From NCBI RefSeq assembly GCF_904848585.1, contig NZ_CAJHCR010000008.1:1-64000 (forward strand): DNA of 64,000 nucleotides, written 5' to 3'. Both the position numbers and the translations under genes were made by a program. How positions within the stretch are numbered: position 1 is the first letter of the stretch; every line of letters starts with the position of its first letter. This DNA is from Paraburkholderia kirstenboschensis (lineage in GTDB: Bacteria; Pseudomonadota; Gammaproteobacteria; Burkholderiales; Burkholderiaceae). The notes beneath the pieces are model-generated. The model made no database searches. It had not been told where the DNA came from and was given only the letters and a program-made list of their open reading frames with translations. This document shows, piece after piece, positions 14,269 to 22,497 of the stretch.

Positions 14269-17004
14269 TCAACGCTGCCACGACGCTGCTTGCACCGGCG
14301 CATCGCCGTAATACCGTTGGCGCGCATTGCCCAGCACGTCCCCTTGAAGCGCGCCCTCGTCTGTCAGCGCTTTGAGCGCGGCCATGACGATTGCCTTGCG
14401 ATCCACCTCGAAGAATTCGCGCAACGCCTCGCGCGTATCGCTGCGGCCGAAACCGTCCGTACCCAGCGTCACGTAGCGGCGCGGCACGTATGCGCGAATC
14501 AGTTCGGGCACGGCGCGAACGTAATCCGTTGCCGCGACGATCGGCCCGTCTGACTCGCCGAGCACTCGCGCGACGTAAGGCTCTTGCGACGACGCCTCGC
14601 CATAACGCGCGAGCCGCTCTGCCGCCATGCCGTCGCGCTGCAATTCGCTGAAGCTGGTCACGCTCCACACTGCGGCGTCGATCTGCCAGTCGTCCTTCAG
14701 CATGCGCTGCGCGGCGATGACCTCGCCGAGAATGGCACCGGCGCCAAGTAATTGAATCTGCGCCCTCGCGCCTTTTTCCGCACGAGCGGCGAGCGGGTAA
14801 ATGCCCTTCAGAATGCCTTCGCGCACTGCGGCCACATCGCCGCCTGGCGCACAAGGCTGCGCGTAGTTCTCGTTCATCACCGTGACGTAATAGAACACGT
14901 CGCGCTGCCGCTCGACCATCTCCCGCATGCCTTCGTCGACGATTACTGCGACTTCGTAAGCGAACGCGGGATCGTACGCGCGGCAATTCGGGATGGTCGA
15001 TGCCGCCAGATGGCTCGTGCCGTCCTGATGCTGCAAGCCCTCGCCGCCGAGCGTCGTCTTGCCCGACGTCGCGCCGATCAGGAAACCACGTGCGCGCTGG
15101 TCAGCCGCCGCCCAGATCAGATCGCCAATCCGCTGGAAACCGAACATCGAGTAATAGATGTAGAACGGCAGCATCGGCAGGTCGTGCACACTGTACGACG
15201 TCGCCGCCGCGATCCACGACGATACCGCGCCCGCTTCCGAAATGCCCTCCTCCAGAATCTGCCCTTGCGTGTCCTCGCGGTAGTACAGCATCGAGCCGAG
15301 GTCTTCCGGCTCGTAAAGCTGGCCCAGCGGCGAGTAGATGCCGACCTGGCGGAACATGTTCGCCATGCCGAAGGTGCGCGCCTCGTCGGCGACAATCGGT
15401 ACGACGCGCGAACCGAGCCCGGCGTCCTTTAGCAGCGCGGTCAACATGCGCACGAGCGCCATCGTCGTGGACATTTCGCGGCCGTTGGAATCGAGCGCGA
15501 ACTGGCTCCAGGAGGACATCGGCGGGACGATCAGCCCCTCCGATGCGACTCTCCGCCTTCTGGGCAGATAGCCTCCGAGAGCGGCCCGGCGGGCATGCAG
15601 GTATTGCATTTCCGGGCTGTCTTCCGCGGGTTTGTAAAACTTCAGCTGTTCGACGTCCACGTCCGTGAGCGGCAGACGGAAGCGGTCGCGAAACGCTTTC
15701 AGGTCGTCGAAATCGAGCTTCTTCTGCTGATGCGTGGTCATGCGGCCCTGGCCAGCCGTGCCCATGCCGAAGCCCTTCATCGTCTTTGCGAGGATCACGG
15801 TCGGCTGGCCGCTATGCCCGAGCGCTTTTGCGTAAGCCGCATGCAGCTTGCGCACGTCGTGACCGCCGCGCCGCAAGCGGTCGATATCCTCGTCGCTCAA
15901 CTGCGCGGCGAGCGCGGCCAGTTCCGGGTTTTGGCCGAAGAAGCGCTCGCGGTTGTACGCACCGTCGTTCGCGGAGAAAGTCTGGAACTGGCCGTCGACG
16001 GTATTCGCGAACGCGCGCAGCAAGGCACCGCTGCGGTCGCGCGAGAACAGCGCGTCCCAGTCCGAACCCCAGATCACCTTGATCACGTTCCAGCCGGCTC
16101 CGACGAAATGCGCCTCCAGTTCGTCGATGATCCGGCCATTGCTGCGCACCGGACCATCCAGACGCTGCAAGTTGCAGTTGATAACGAACACCAGGTTGTC
16201 GAGCCCTTCGCGCGCGGCCAGCGACAATGCGCCGGTCGACTCGGGCTCGTCCATTTCGCCATCGCCGAAAAAGCCCCACACCTTGCGGCCTCCGGTGGGC
16301 GCGAGGCCGCGGTTCGCGAGGTAGCGCATGAAGCGCGCTTGATAAATCGCGTTGATCGGTCCAATGCCCATCGAGCCGGTGGGAAACTGCCAGAAGTCCG
16401 GCATCAGCCACGGATGCGGATACGAACACAGCCCGGGCCCGCCGATCTCGCGACGGTAATGCCGCAGATTCTCTTCGGAGAGAAAACCTTCCAGATACGC
16501 GCGCGCATACACACCGGGCGACGAATGCGGCTGGAAATACACGAGATCGCCCGTGCCCTCGCCCGCCCCCGGCATCGACGCGCGAAAGAAATGGTTGAAG
16601 CCGACTTCGAACAGATCGGCCGCCGACGCATAGCTCGCGATGTGCCCGCCGAGCTCGCCGTACGCCTTGTTCGCGCGCACCACCATCGCGAGCGCATTCC
16701 AGCGCAGCGCGGCGGCGAGCCGCTCCTCCAGTTCGAGATTGCCCGGATAGCGCGGCTGATCTTCGGCGGCGATCGTGTTGCGGTATGGCGTGACGTTGGT
16801 GCGCGCCGACTCGACGCCGAGCGACACCGCGTGACTCGCCAGCCGGTCGAACAGAAACTGCGCGCGCTCGCGGCCCACGTGTTCGACGACAGCGTCGAGC
16901 GCCTCCAGCCACTCGGCTGTCTCCTGCGGATCGGCGTCCGCCGGCTCCGTGCGCTCAACGCCGAGGGACCGCACCTGCTCGTTACCGCTGGACAAATCCG
17001 TCAT
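14269..17004 (-). CDS. AceE-type homodimeric 2-oxoacid dehydrogenase E1 (MdeB-like orphan)
   Basis: A 911-residue thiamine-diphosphate-dependent E1 of the homodimeric pyruvate dehydrogenase family. The cofactor motif GDGEMDEPES...NCNLQRLDGPV is intact and the length matches AceE. No E2 (aceF) or E3 gene is nearby. Instead an Lrp/AsnC regulator is divergent across 152 bp. That pairing recalls Pseudomonas putida mdeR-mdeB, where an AceE-like E1 handles 2-oxobutyrate from methionine, although no methionine gamma-lyase is present here. Substrate is therefore open: pyruvate or 2-oxobutyrate. The start at 17004 has GGAG at 8 nt; 11 upstream codons are open but unsupported. Confidence 0.9.
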   Translation of the reverse strand: MTDLSSGNEQVRSLGVERTEPADADPQETAEWLEALDAVVEHVGRERAQFLFDRLASHAVSLGVESARTNVTPYRNTIAAEDQPRYPGNLELEERLAAALRWNALAMVVRANKAYGELGGHIASYASAADLFEVGFNHFFRASMPGAGEGTGDLVYFQPHSSPGVYARAYLEGFLSEENLRHYRREIGGPGLCSYPHPWLMPDFWQFPTGSMGIGPINAIYQARFMRYLANRGLAPTGGRKVWGFFGDGEMDEPESTGALSLAAREGLDNLVFVINCNLQRLDGPVRSNGRIIDELEAHFVGAGWNVIKVIWGSDWDALFSRDRSGALLRAFANTVDGQFQTFSANDGAYNRERFFGQNPELAALAAQLSDEDIDRLRRGGHDVRKLHAAYAKALGHSGQPTVILAKTMKGFGMGTAGQGRMTTHQQKKLDFDDLKAFRDRFRLPLTDVDVEQLKFYKPAEDSPEMQYLHARRAALGGYLPRRRRVASEGLIVPPMSSWSQFALDSNGREMSTTMALVRMLTALLKDAGLGSRVVPIVADEARTFGMANMFRQVGIYSPLGQLYEPEDLGSMLYYREDTQGQILEEGISEAGAVSSWIAAATSYSVHDLPMLPFYIYYSMFGFQRIGDLIWAAADQRARGFLIGATSGKTTLGGEGLQHQDGTSHLAASTIPNCRAYDPAFAYEVAVIVDEGMREMVERQRDVFYYVTVMNENYAQPCAPGGDVAAVREGILKGIYPLAARAEKGARAQIQLLGAGAILGEVIAAQRMLKDDWQIDAAVWSVTSFSELQRDGMAAERLARYGEASSQEPYVARVLGESDGPIVAATDYVRAVPELIRAYVPRRYVTLGTDGFGRSDTREALREFFEVDRKAIVMAALKALTDEGALQGDVLGNARQRYYGDAPVQAASWQR

Positions 17005-17156
17005 GGCACCACTCCCGCATCGACACGTTCGGTTCAAGATCGAGTGAGGTAATGGTACTTACGAGTCTGCAAAATGAGCGTCTCATTTGCTTGCTATCGC
17101 TCGCTGCGATAGGCTATTTATTCCGGATTTCGCCTTGCTCACGGAATATTTAATCT

Positions 17157-17684
17157 ATGACCTCGCCAACCAGACGGCTCGATCGCATCGACATCGGCAT
17201 TCTGAGCCAGTTGCAGCAGAACGCGCGCATCACCAATGCCGACCTGGCGCGCTCGGTGAATCTCTCGCCCACACCGTGCTTCAACCGCGTGCGCGCGCTC
17301 GAAAAGCTCGGTCTTTTCAAGCAGCAGGTCACGCTGCTGAACCCGGAGCCGCTCGGGCTACGCATCAACGTGTTCATTCAGGTGAGCCTGGAAAAACAGG
17401 TGGAGGACGCGCTGCAGCGTTTCGAGCAGGCCATTTCGGAGCGCCCGGAGGTGATGGAGTGCTATCTGATGACGGGCGACGCCGACTACCTGCTGCGCGT
17501 GGTAATGCCCGACATGCAGACTCTGGAGCGCTTTATCGTCGATCATTTGACGAAGATTCCCGGCATTTCCAACATCCGTTCCAGCTTTGCGCTTAAACAG
17601 GTGCGTTATAAGACGGCGCTGCCATTGCCGTCGTCTGGATTGACGCTGACCGATCCGGACGACGTCGCGACCGACTGGCGCTGA
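17157..17684 (+). CDS. Lrp/AsnC-family transcriptional regulator
   Basis: A 175-residue regulator. The N-terminal winged HTH (RLDRIDIGILSQLQQNARIT, then LARSVNLSPTPCFNRVRALEK) is followed by a C-terminal RAM effector-binding domain (ECYLMTGDADYLLRVVMPD). These proteins form octamers and respond to amino acids. It is divergent from the orphan E1 gene and most likely controls it, probably in response to an amino acid such as methionine or threonine-derived 2-oxobutyrate; that last point is inference from the mdeR analogy. Confidence 0.93.
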   Translation: MTSPTRRLDRIDIGILSQLQQNARITNADLARSVNLSPTPCFNRVRALEKLGLFKQQVTLLNPEPLGLRINVFIQVSLEKQVEDALQRFEQAISERPEVMECYLMTGDADYLLRVVMPDMQTLERFIVDHLTKIPGISNIRSSFALKQVRYKTALPLPSSGLTLTDPDDVATDWR

Positions 17685-17812
17685 CGCGTCACCGCGCCTC
17701 GCTTCCGCCGAAGCGGCGCGCTGCTGTAACAGAGATGGCCGACAATAGGCACGACAGCGGGCGTCAAGCCTTACCCGCGAAAAGCGTGCAACAGGAATCA
17801 GGAGAAAAAGCG

Positions 17813-18238
17813 ATGAACTACGACGACAGCAATCCCTTCGCAAAGATTTTGCGTGGCGAACTACCGTGCATCAAGGTCGCGGAAACCGATGCCGCGCTCG
17901 CCTTCATGGACCTGATGCCCCAAGCCGACGGCCATCTGCTCGTCGTGCCGAAGGAAGCGGCTGCCGAGATCTTCGACCTGTCGGACGCGGCGACTGTGGC
18001 ATGCATGCGCATGACGCAAAAGCTTGCCGTTGCCGTGCGGGCGGCGTTGCGTCCAGACGGTGTGTTCATCGGCCAGTTCAATGGCGCGGCTGCCGGGCAG
18101 ACGGTGCCGCATGTGCACTTTCACGTGATTCCGCGCTGGGAAGGTCAGCCGTTACGCATGCATGCGCGCGACGTCGCGGACGCGGACACACTGGAAGCGC
18201 TGGCCAAACGCATTCGCGCCCACTGGCGAGCGGATTGA
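17813..18238 (+). CDS. HIT-family (histidine triad) protein
   Basis: A 141-residue Hint-type nucleotide hydrolase. It starts MNYDDSNPFAKILRGELP with AGGAG upstream and carries the histidine triad motif HVHFHVIPR near residue 100. The HIT family hydrolyses nucleoside phosphoramidates and related substrates. The upstream frame is open for 26 codons but has no similarity. It follows the Lrp gene by 128 bp on the same strand and probably has its own promoter. Confidence 0.95.
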   Translation: MNYDDSNPFAKILRGELPCIKVAETDAALAFMDLMPQADGHLLVVPKEAAAEIFDLSDAATVACMRMTQKLAVAVRAALRPDGVFIGQFNGAAAGQTVPHVHFHVIPRWEGQPLRMHARDVADADTLEALAKRIRAHWRAD

Positions 18239-18302
18239 GCCGCGATCTGCGGTGGAAAGCTGCGCTCGTGCGGTGCGTTAATGGAACGGCACGAGCGCCG
18301 CG

Positions 18303-18482
18303 TTACAGCCGATGCCGCGAGCGGCGCAGCGGATGACGCCAGTCGAGACGCCGCGGTCCCGCGTGCATGGGGCGCGTGTCATGCAGATGCCGGTGTTCTT
18401 GCCACAATTCGTCGGAGAAAAGAAACGCGACGATCAGCAGCGGAAGGACGAGAAAAACGCCCAATATGAGATTCTCGATCAC
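18303..18482 (-). CDS. Small membrane protein with GTG start (59 aa), function unknown
   Basis: The GTG at 18482 is preceded by GGAGG with a 5-nt spacer, a near-ideal ribosome-binding site. It gives an N-terminal transmembrane helix (ENLILGVFLVLPLLIVAFLF) and a His/Arg-rich cytoplasmic tail (DELWQEHRHLHDTRP..., ending RSRHRL). No family is recognised. It is convergent with the HIT gene. The start signal and clean hydrophobic segment favour a real gene, but the tail composition could also arise by chance in GC-rich DNA. Confidence 0.45.
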   Translation of the reverse strand: MIENLILGVFLVLPLLIVAFLFSDELWQEHRHLHDTRPMHAGPRRLDWRHPLRRSRHRL

Positions 18483-18985
18483 GGCGGCCTCCGTTCTCAC
18501 GTTCCATGGTGTTTATTGTAGAGCACCGCACGTACCCGCAAAGTCGGCCATCTGCCCGCCAGTTGCGACGCATAAGGCAGAGCGATGCCTGGCATCGTTT
18601 ATCTTCTGCATTTACACCGTTATATCGACGGGTTTATTCAGTCGGTGAAATGACTTTGTGTGCAATGCACCAAGGGTAGTTGCAGTTCCTAATAAATCGC
18701 TTAAATCGAATATCGCGTTAACGCTAATGCGCCTCGCAAAGCGTTACTGGCTAGAGCGGCCCGCAGGCGGAGTCCTTTAGTAATCCCTCGTAATTCCACC
18801 TCTTTCATGCGCAACGGGACCGTTGGCTGGACGCCGCGCACGGTGCGACAATCTGCCGCTGTTGCGACCGCACACAAGATGTGCTTGTGGTTCTCTCGCG
18901 TTCTCCTAAAGTGCAAGGTGCGGGCTAGACGATGGAGTTAAATACATAGCTAACCTGAGCATTCGGCCCGCACCCGGAGGAACAT
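18483..18985. other. Gene-poor region before the secreted 112-aa protein
   Basis: About 500 bp without a convincing gene. It is relatively AT-rich around 18650-18720 and contains one GTTAAC palindrome (gcgttaacgc, 18717-18726). The promoter of the gene at 18986 should lie in its right half. I see no tRNA, terminator or clear small RNA. Confidence 0.4.
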
Positions 18986-19324
18986 ATGAAAACTCGACTC
19001 GCCCTTGTTTTCGCCGTTGCAAGTCTGGCTGCCGCAAGCGTTCAGGCGCAAGACGTCATGATCAAGCCGCAGCAAACCATTCAGTTCAAAGCCAACTCGT
19101 ACGGCTGCTTGTCGAAAGACAAACTGGACGCCGTCAACGAGCATGCGCAAGCCGGTGAACAGCAGAAAATGCAGGAGTTCTTCTCCGGGTATCAATGCGT
19201 TTCGACGCCGGAGAATTCGAGCTTCCGCGTCGTGCGTGTCGTCGGTCACGACTTCGAGTTCGTGAATGCCAGCAATAGCGACACACAAGGCCTCTGGGCG
19301 AACGATCGATTCATCAAGCAATGA
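18986..19324 (+). CDS. Small exported protein, function unknown
   Basis: A 112-residue protein with a typical signal peptide (MKTRLALVFAVASLAAASVQAQ) and a strong GGAGG ribosome-binding site. The mature part is about 90 residues with two Cys (YGCLSK and GYQCVS), likely one disulfide in the periplasm. No domain is recognised. It is flanked by a gene-poor region and a perfect 18-bp terminator stem, so it is probably monocistronic. Confidence 0.8.
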   Translation: MKTRLALVFAVASLAAASVQAQDVMIKPQQTIQFKANSYGCLSKDKLDAVNEHAQAGEQQKMQEFFSGYQCVSTPENSSFRVVRVVGHDFEFVNASNSDTQGLWANDRFIKQ

Positions 19325-19431
19325 TCTTATAGAACGCCGGGTTCGCAGACATTTCGGCAGAACGCCGGAACGATGCGCGCTTACGTGAAATCTCTGGCTT
19401 TAAAAGCCGGAGACGGTGAGCTTGTGACTAA

Positions 19432-19471
19432 AAAAATCGGTTGGACATTTCAAAATGTCCAACCGATTTTT
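19432..19471. terminator. Intrinsic terminator with a perfect 18-bp stem
   Basis: Arms 19432-19449 and 19454-19471 are perfectly complementary around a 4-nt loop, with A-run and T-run on the two sides. It ends the plus-strand exported-protein gene and could act as backup for the minus-strand dehydratase operon. Confidence 0.85.
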
Positions 19472-19501
19472 ATTTTGTGCGACGTGCTGGCGTAACGGGC
19501 G

Positions 19502-19538
19502 AAAAAAAGCCGATGCGGTTATCTCAAGCCGCATCGGC
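19502..19538 (-). terminator. Intrinsic terminator of the arabinose operon
   Basis: On the minus strand a 10-bp stem (19529-19538 with 19509-19518, 10-nt loop) is followed by seven T residues. It lies 65 bp beyond the dehydratase stop codon and ends the operon that starts at the aldehyde dehydrogenase gene. Confidence 0.85.
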
Positions 19539-19602
19539 AGTACGCCTTCTCGCAAAGCGCAGGAACAACCGTTTAACTGTTCAGAACGACTCGCGCCGCT
19601 CC

Positions 19603-21336
19603 TCAGTGCGAGTCGCGGGGCACGGGCGCACCGCTGGAGCCGACCAGGAAGTCGAGATCCGCGCCCTGATCCGCTTGCAGCACATGCTCGACATAGAGCT
19701 TGTAGTAACCGCGCTTCGGCGACTCGGGCGCCTGCCACGCGGCGCGCCGGCGCGCGAGTTCGTCGTCGCTTACGTCCAGGTGCAGGCGCCGCGCTTCGAC
19801 ATCCAGCTCGATCATGTCGCCGGTCTGCACGAAAGCGAGCGGGCCACCCGCAGCTGCTTCGGGCGACACGTGCAGCACCACCGCGCCGTACGCGGTGCCG
19901 CTCATGCGTCCGTCGGAAATGCGCACCATGTCGGTAATGCCTTTTTGCAGCACCTTCTTCGGCAACGGCATATTGCCCACTTCGGCAAAGCCCGGATAAC
20001 CCTTCGGACCCGCGCCCTTGAGCACCATGATGCAGTTTTCGTCGATGTCGAGCGACTCGTCGTCGATCTTCGCGTGCAGCTCCTCGATGTTTTCGAACAC
20101 GACCGCGCGGCCTCGGTGCTTCAGCAGTTCCGCAGTGGCCGCCGACGGCTTGATCACCGCGCCATTCGGGGCGAGGTTGCCCTTGAGGACCGCAATGCCA
20201 GCCTTCGGCTTGAACGGCTCGGCGAAGGTGGTGATGACCTTCTCGTCGTGATTCGGCGCGTTGCGCACGTTGTCCCAGATGGTCTTGCCGTTCACGGTAA
20301 GCGCCTCGCGATGCAGCAGCCCTTGCTCACCCATTTGCTTGAGCACCGCCGGCAGACCGCCCGCGTAGTAGAAGTCTTCCATCAGGTATTCGCCCGACGG
20401 TTGCAGATTCACGAGACACGGCACGTTGGAGCCGAGCTCCCAGTCCTCGAGCGAAAGCTCTACGCCAATGCGCTTCGCGAGCGCGATCAGATGCACGACG
20501 GCGTTGGTCGAGCCGCCAATCGCTGCGTTCGTGCGGATTGCGTTTTCGAAGGCCTGGCGCGTGAGAATCTTATCCATCGTCAGATCCTCGCGAACCATGT
20601 CGACGATGCGTCGGCCGGCCAGGTGCGCGAGCACCTGGCGTCGTGCGTCGACTGCGGGAATCGCGGCGTTGTGCGGCAAGCCCATGCCGAGCGATTCGAC
20701 CATCGAAGCCATCGTCGAGGCCGTACCCATCGTCATGCAGTGGCCGCGCGAGCGGTTCATGCACGACTCCGCTTCGGTGAATTCTTCCTGCGTCATCGAG
20801 CCGGCGCGCACTTCCTCGGACATCTGCCACACACCCGTGCCCGAGCCGATATGCTTGCCGCGGAACCGGCCGTTGAGCATCGGTCCACCGGACACCGCGA
20901 GCGAGGGCAGGTTGCACGACGCCGCGCCCATCAACAGCGCAGGCGTGGTCTTGTCGCAGCCGACGAGCAGAATCACGCCGTCCATCGGATTGCCGCGAAT
21001 CGATTCCTCGACGTCCATCGACGCCAAATTGCGAAACAGCATGGCCGTCGGTCGCAAATTGGTTTCGCCGAGCGACATCACCGGAAACTCGAGCGGCAAG
21101 CCGCCCGCTTCATGCACGCCTTTCTTCACGTATTCCGCGAGCTCGCGGAAATGCGCGTTGCAGGGCGTCAGTTCCGACCACGTATTGCAGATGCCGATTA
21201 CCGGGCGTCCGTCGAATTCGTCGTGCGGAATGCCCTGGTTTTTCATCCACGAGCGATGCAGAAAACCGTCGCGGTCCTTGAGGCCGAACCACGCCTGGCT
21301 GCGCAGCGGCTTTTTAGTCTGGTTGGAATCAGCCAT
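19603..21336 (-). CDS. L-arabonate dehydratase (IlvD/Edd family)
   Basis: A 577-residue Fe-S dehydratase of the IlvD/Edd superfamily. The N-terminus (RSQAWFGLKDRDGFLHRSWM) and motifs GICNTWSELTPCNAHFRELAE, GCDKTTPALLMGAASC and GGSTNAVVHL match L-arabonate dehydratases such as the Azospirillum brasilense enzyme better than dihydroxyacid dehydratase. It would convert L-arabonate to 2-keto-3-deoxy-L-arabonate. The Cys ligands in NTWSELTPC, GCDKTTP and SRGHC are present. The ATG at 21336 has AGGAGA upstream. It is the last gene of the araFGH operon. Confidence 0.9.
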   Translation of the reverse strand: MADSNQTKKPLRSQAWFGLKDRDGFLHRSWMKNQGIPHDEFDGRPVIGICNTWSELTPCNAHFRELAEYVKKGVHEAGGLPLEFPVMSLGETNLRPTAMLFRNLASMDVEESIRGNPMDGVILLVGCDKTTPALLMGAASCNLPSLAVSGGPMLNGRFRGKHIGSGTGVWQMSEEVRAGSMTQEEFTEAESCMNRSRGHCMTMGTASTMASMVESLGMGLPHNAAIPAVDARRQVLAHLAGRRIVDMVREDLTMDKILTRQAFENAIRTNAAIGGSTNAVVHLIALAKRIGVELSLEDWELGSNVPCLVNLQPSGEYLMEDFYYAGGLPAVLKQMGEQGLLHREALTVNGKTIWDNVRNAPNHDEKVITTFAEPFKPKAGIAVLKGNLAPNGAVIKPSAATAELLKHRGRAVVFENIEELHAKIDDESLDIDENCIMVLKGAGPKGYPGFAEVGNMPLPKKVLQKGITDMVRISDGRMSGTAYGAVVLHVSPEAAAGGPLAFVQTGDMIELDVEARRLHLDVSDDELARRRAAWQAPESPKRGYYKLYVEHVLQADQGADLDFLVGSSGAPVPRDSH

Positions 21337-21386
21337 GAAATCTCCTGTTGGCAAACATGTAGGGCAGGGCGCGTGTCATTGCACGC

Positions 21387-22391
21387 TTAGTGCACGCGCT
21401 TGCTGCGGCGGAACTGGTCGAACAGCACCGCGAGCAGCAGAATCCCGCCGCGAATCAGGTATTGATAGAAAGTCGGCACGTTCATGAGGCTCATTGCGTC
21501 CTGCACGGAGCCCATGATCAGCACGCCCACCAGCACGCCGGAAATCGTCGCGACGCCGCCCGTCAGCGACACGCCGCCGAGCACGCACGCGGAGATCACG
21601 CCGAGTTCGAGACCGACCGACGTCTTCGGATCGCCCAGACTCATACGTGACGCAAGCATCACGCCCGCAAAGCCGGTTACGAGCCCTTGCAGCACGAACA
21701 CGGTGATCTTGATGCGCGTGACTGGCAGACCCGCGAGCAGCGCTGCCTCGCTGTTACCGCCGACAGCCAGCACGTTCTTGCCGAACACGGTTTTCTTCAG
21801 CAGAAAACCGAACACCACGAAGCCGATGATGTTGCTCCAGATCGGATACGAAATGCCGAGGAACGAGCCGCCGCCCAGGTCGAAGAAGCTTTCTTCCGAG
21901 ATCATCACCGCGTCGCCGCTCGACGTGATGAAGGCGAGGCCGCGCACGACTTCCATCATCGCGAGCGTGACGATCAGCGAATTGATCTTGTAGCGCGCGA
22001 CCAGCACGCCGTTGACGAGGCCGACCGCGCCGCCTGCCAGCACGCCCGCTGCAACGCCGAGCAGTACGCTATGCGTCACGGTGATCAAAGTGGATGCCAC
22101 GACGCCCGCGAACGCCACGATCGACGCGACCGACAGATCGACTTCGCCGAGCGCGAGCACGAACATCATGGTCACGGAGATCGAGCCGATCAGCGTGACG
22201 GAAAGCAGCAGGCCCTGAATGTTTCGTGAACTCAAAAAGTCGGGCACGGTAAACGACAGCGCCGCAAACAGGATGATGAAAACCATCACGATGCCGGACT
22301 TGTTGATCAGATCCCAGGTTCGCGCGGCGCGCGCGCTCAAGCCCGCGGAAGCGACGGCCGGCGTGGAGGGGTCGGTTGAAGGTGTGTGCAT
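21387..22391 (-). CDS. araH: L-arabinose ABC transporter permease AraH
   Basis: A 334-residue polytopic permease of the ribose/arabinose (BPD_transp_2) family with about 8-10 hydrophobic segments. It has the characteristic ALGEVDLSVASIVAF motif early and ends RRGGILLLAVLFDQFRR-like. It probably forms the membrane channel with ATPase AraG (106 bp upstream) and binding protein AraF. Gene order on the minus strand is araF, araG, araH, dehydratase. Confidence 0.92.
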   Translation of the reverse strand: MHTPSTDPSTPAVASAGLSARAARTWDLINKSGIVMVFIILFAALSFTVPDFLSSRNIQGLLLSVTLIGSISVTMMFVLALGEVDLSVASIVAFAGVVASTLITVTHSVLLGVAAGVLAGGAVGLVNGVLVARYKINSLIVTLAMMEVVRGLAFITSSGDAVMISEESFFDLGGGSFLGISYPIWSNIIGFVVFGFLLKKTVFGKNVLAVGGNSEAALLAGLPVTRIKITVFVLQGLVTGFAGVMLASRMSLGDPKTSVGLELGVISACVLGGVSLTGGVATISGVLVGVLIMGSVQDAMSLMNVPTFYQYLIRGGILLLAVLFDQFRRSKRVH

Positions 22392-22497
22392 GATGTGTGT
22401 TCCGTTTCAATGCCGCGTGGTTCAGTTCAACGGCGCGATTCAGTTGCGTTCGGTTCAGGTGCCTTCGTTCGTCGGGCGACCGGGGCCAGCATGTGTT

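Noticed and set aside
15595..17052. Plus-strand open frame of 485 codons inside the E1 gene
   Set aside because: Antisense to an intact, recognisable AceE-type protein; no start signal and no similarity.
18701..18916. 71-codon minus-strand open frame in the gene-poor region
   Set aside because: No ribosome-binding site, no TM or domain signal; likely chance.
19603..21336. Dihydroxyacid dehydratase (ilvD proper)
   Set aside because: The N-terminus RSQAWFGLKDRDGF and operon context with araFGH point to L-arabonate dehydratase rather than branched-chain amino acid synthesis.
19441..21390. Plus-strand open frame of 649 codons across the arabonate dehydratase
   Set aside because: It runs over the terminator hairpins and is antisense to conserved Fe-S dehydratase motifs; clearly a shadow.
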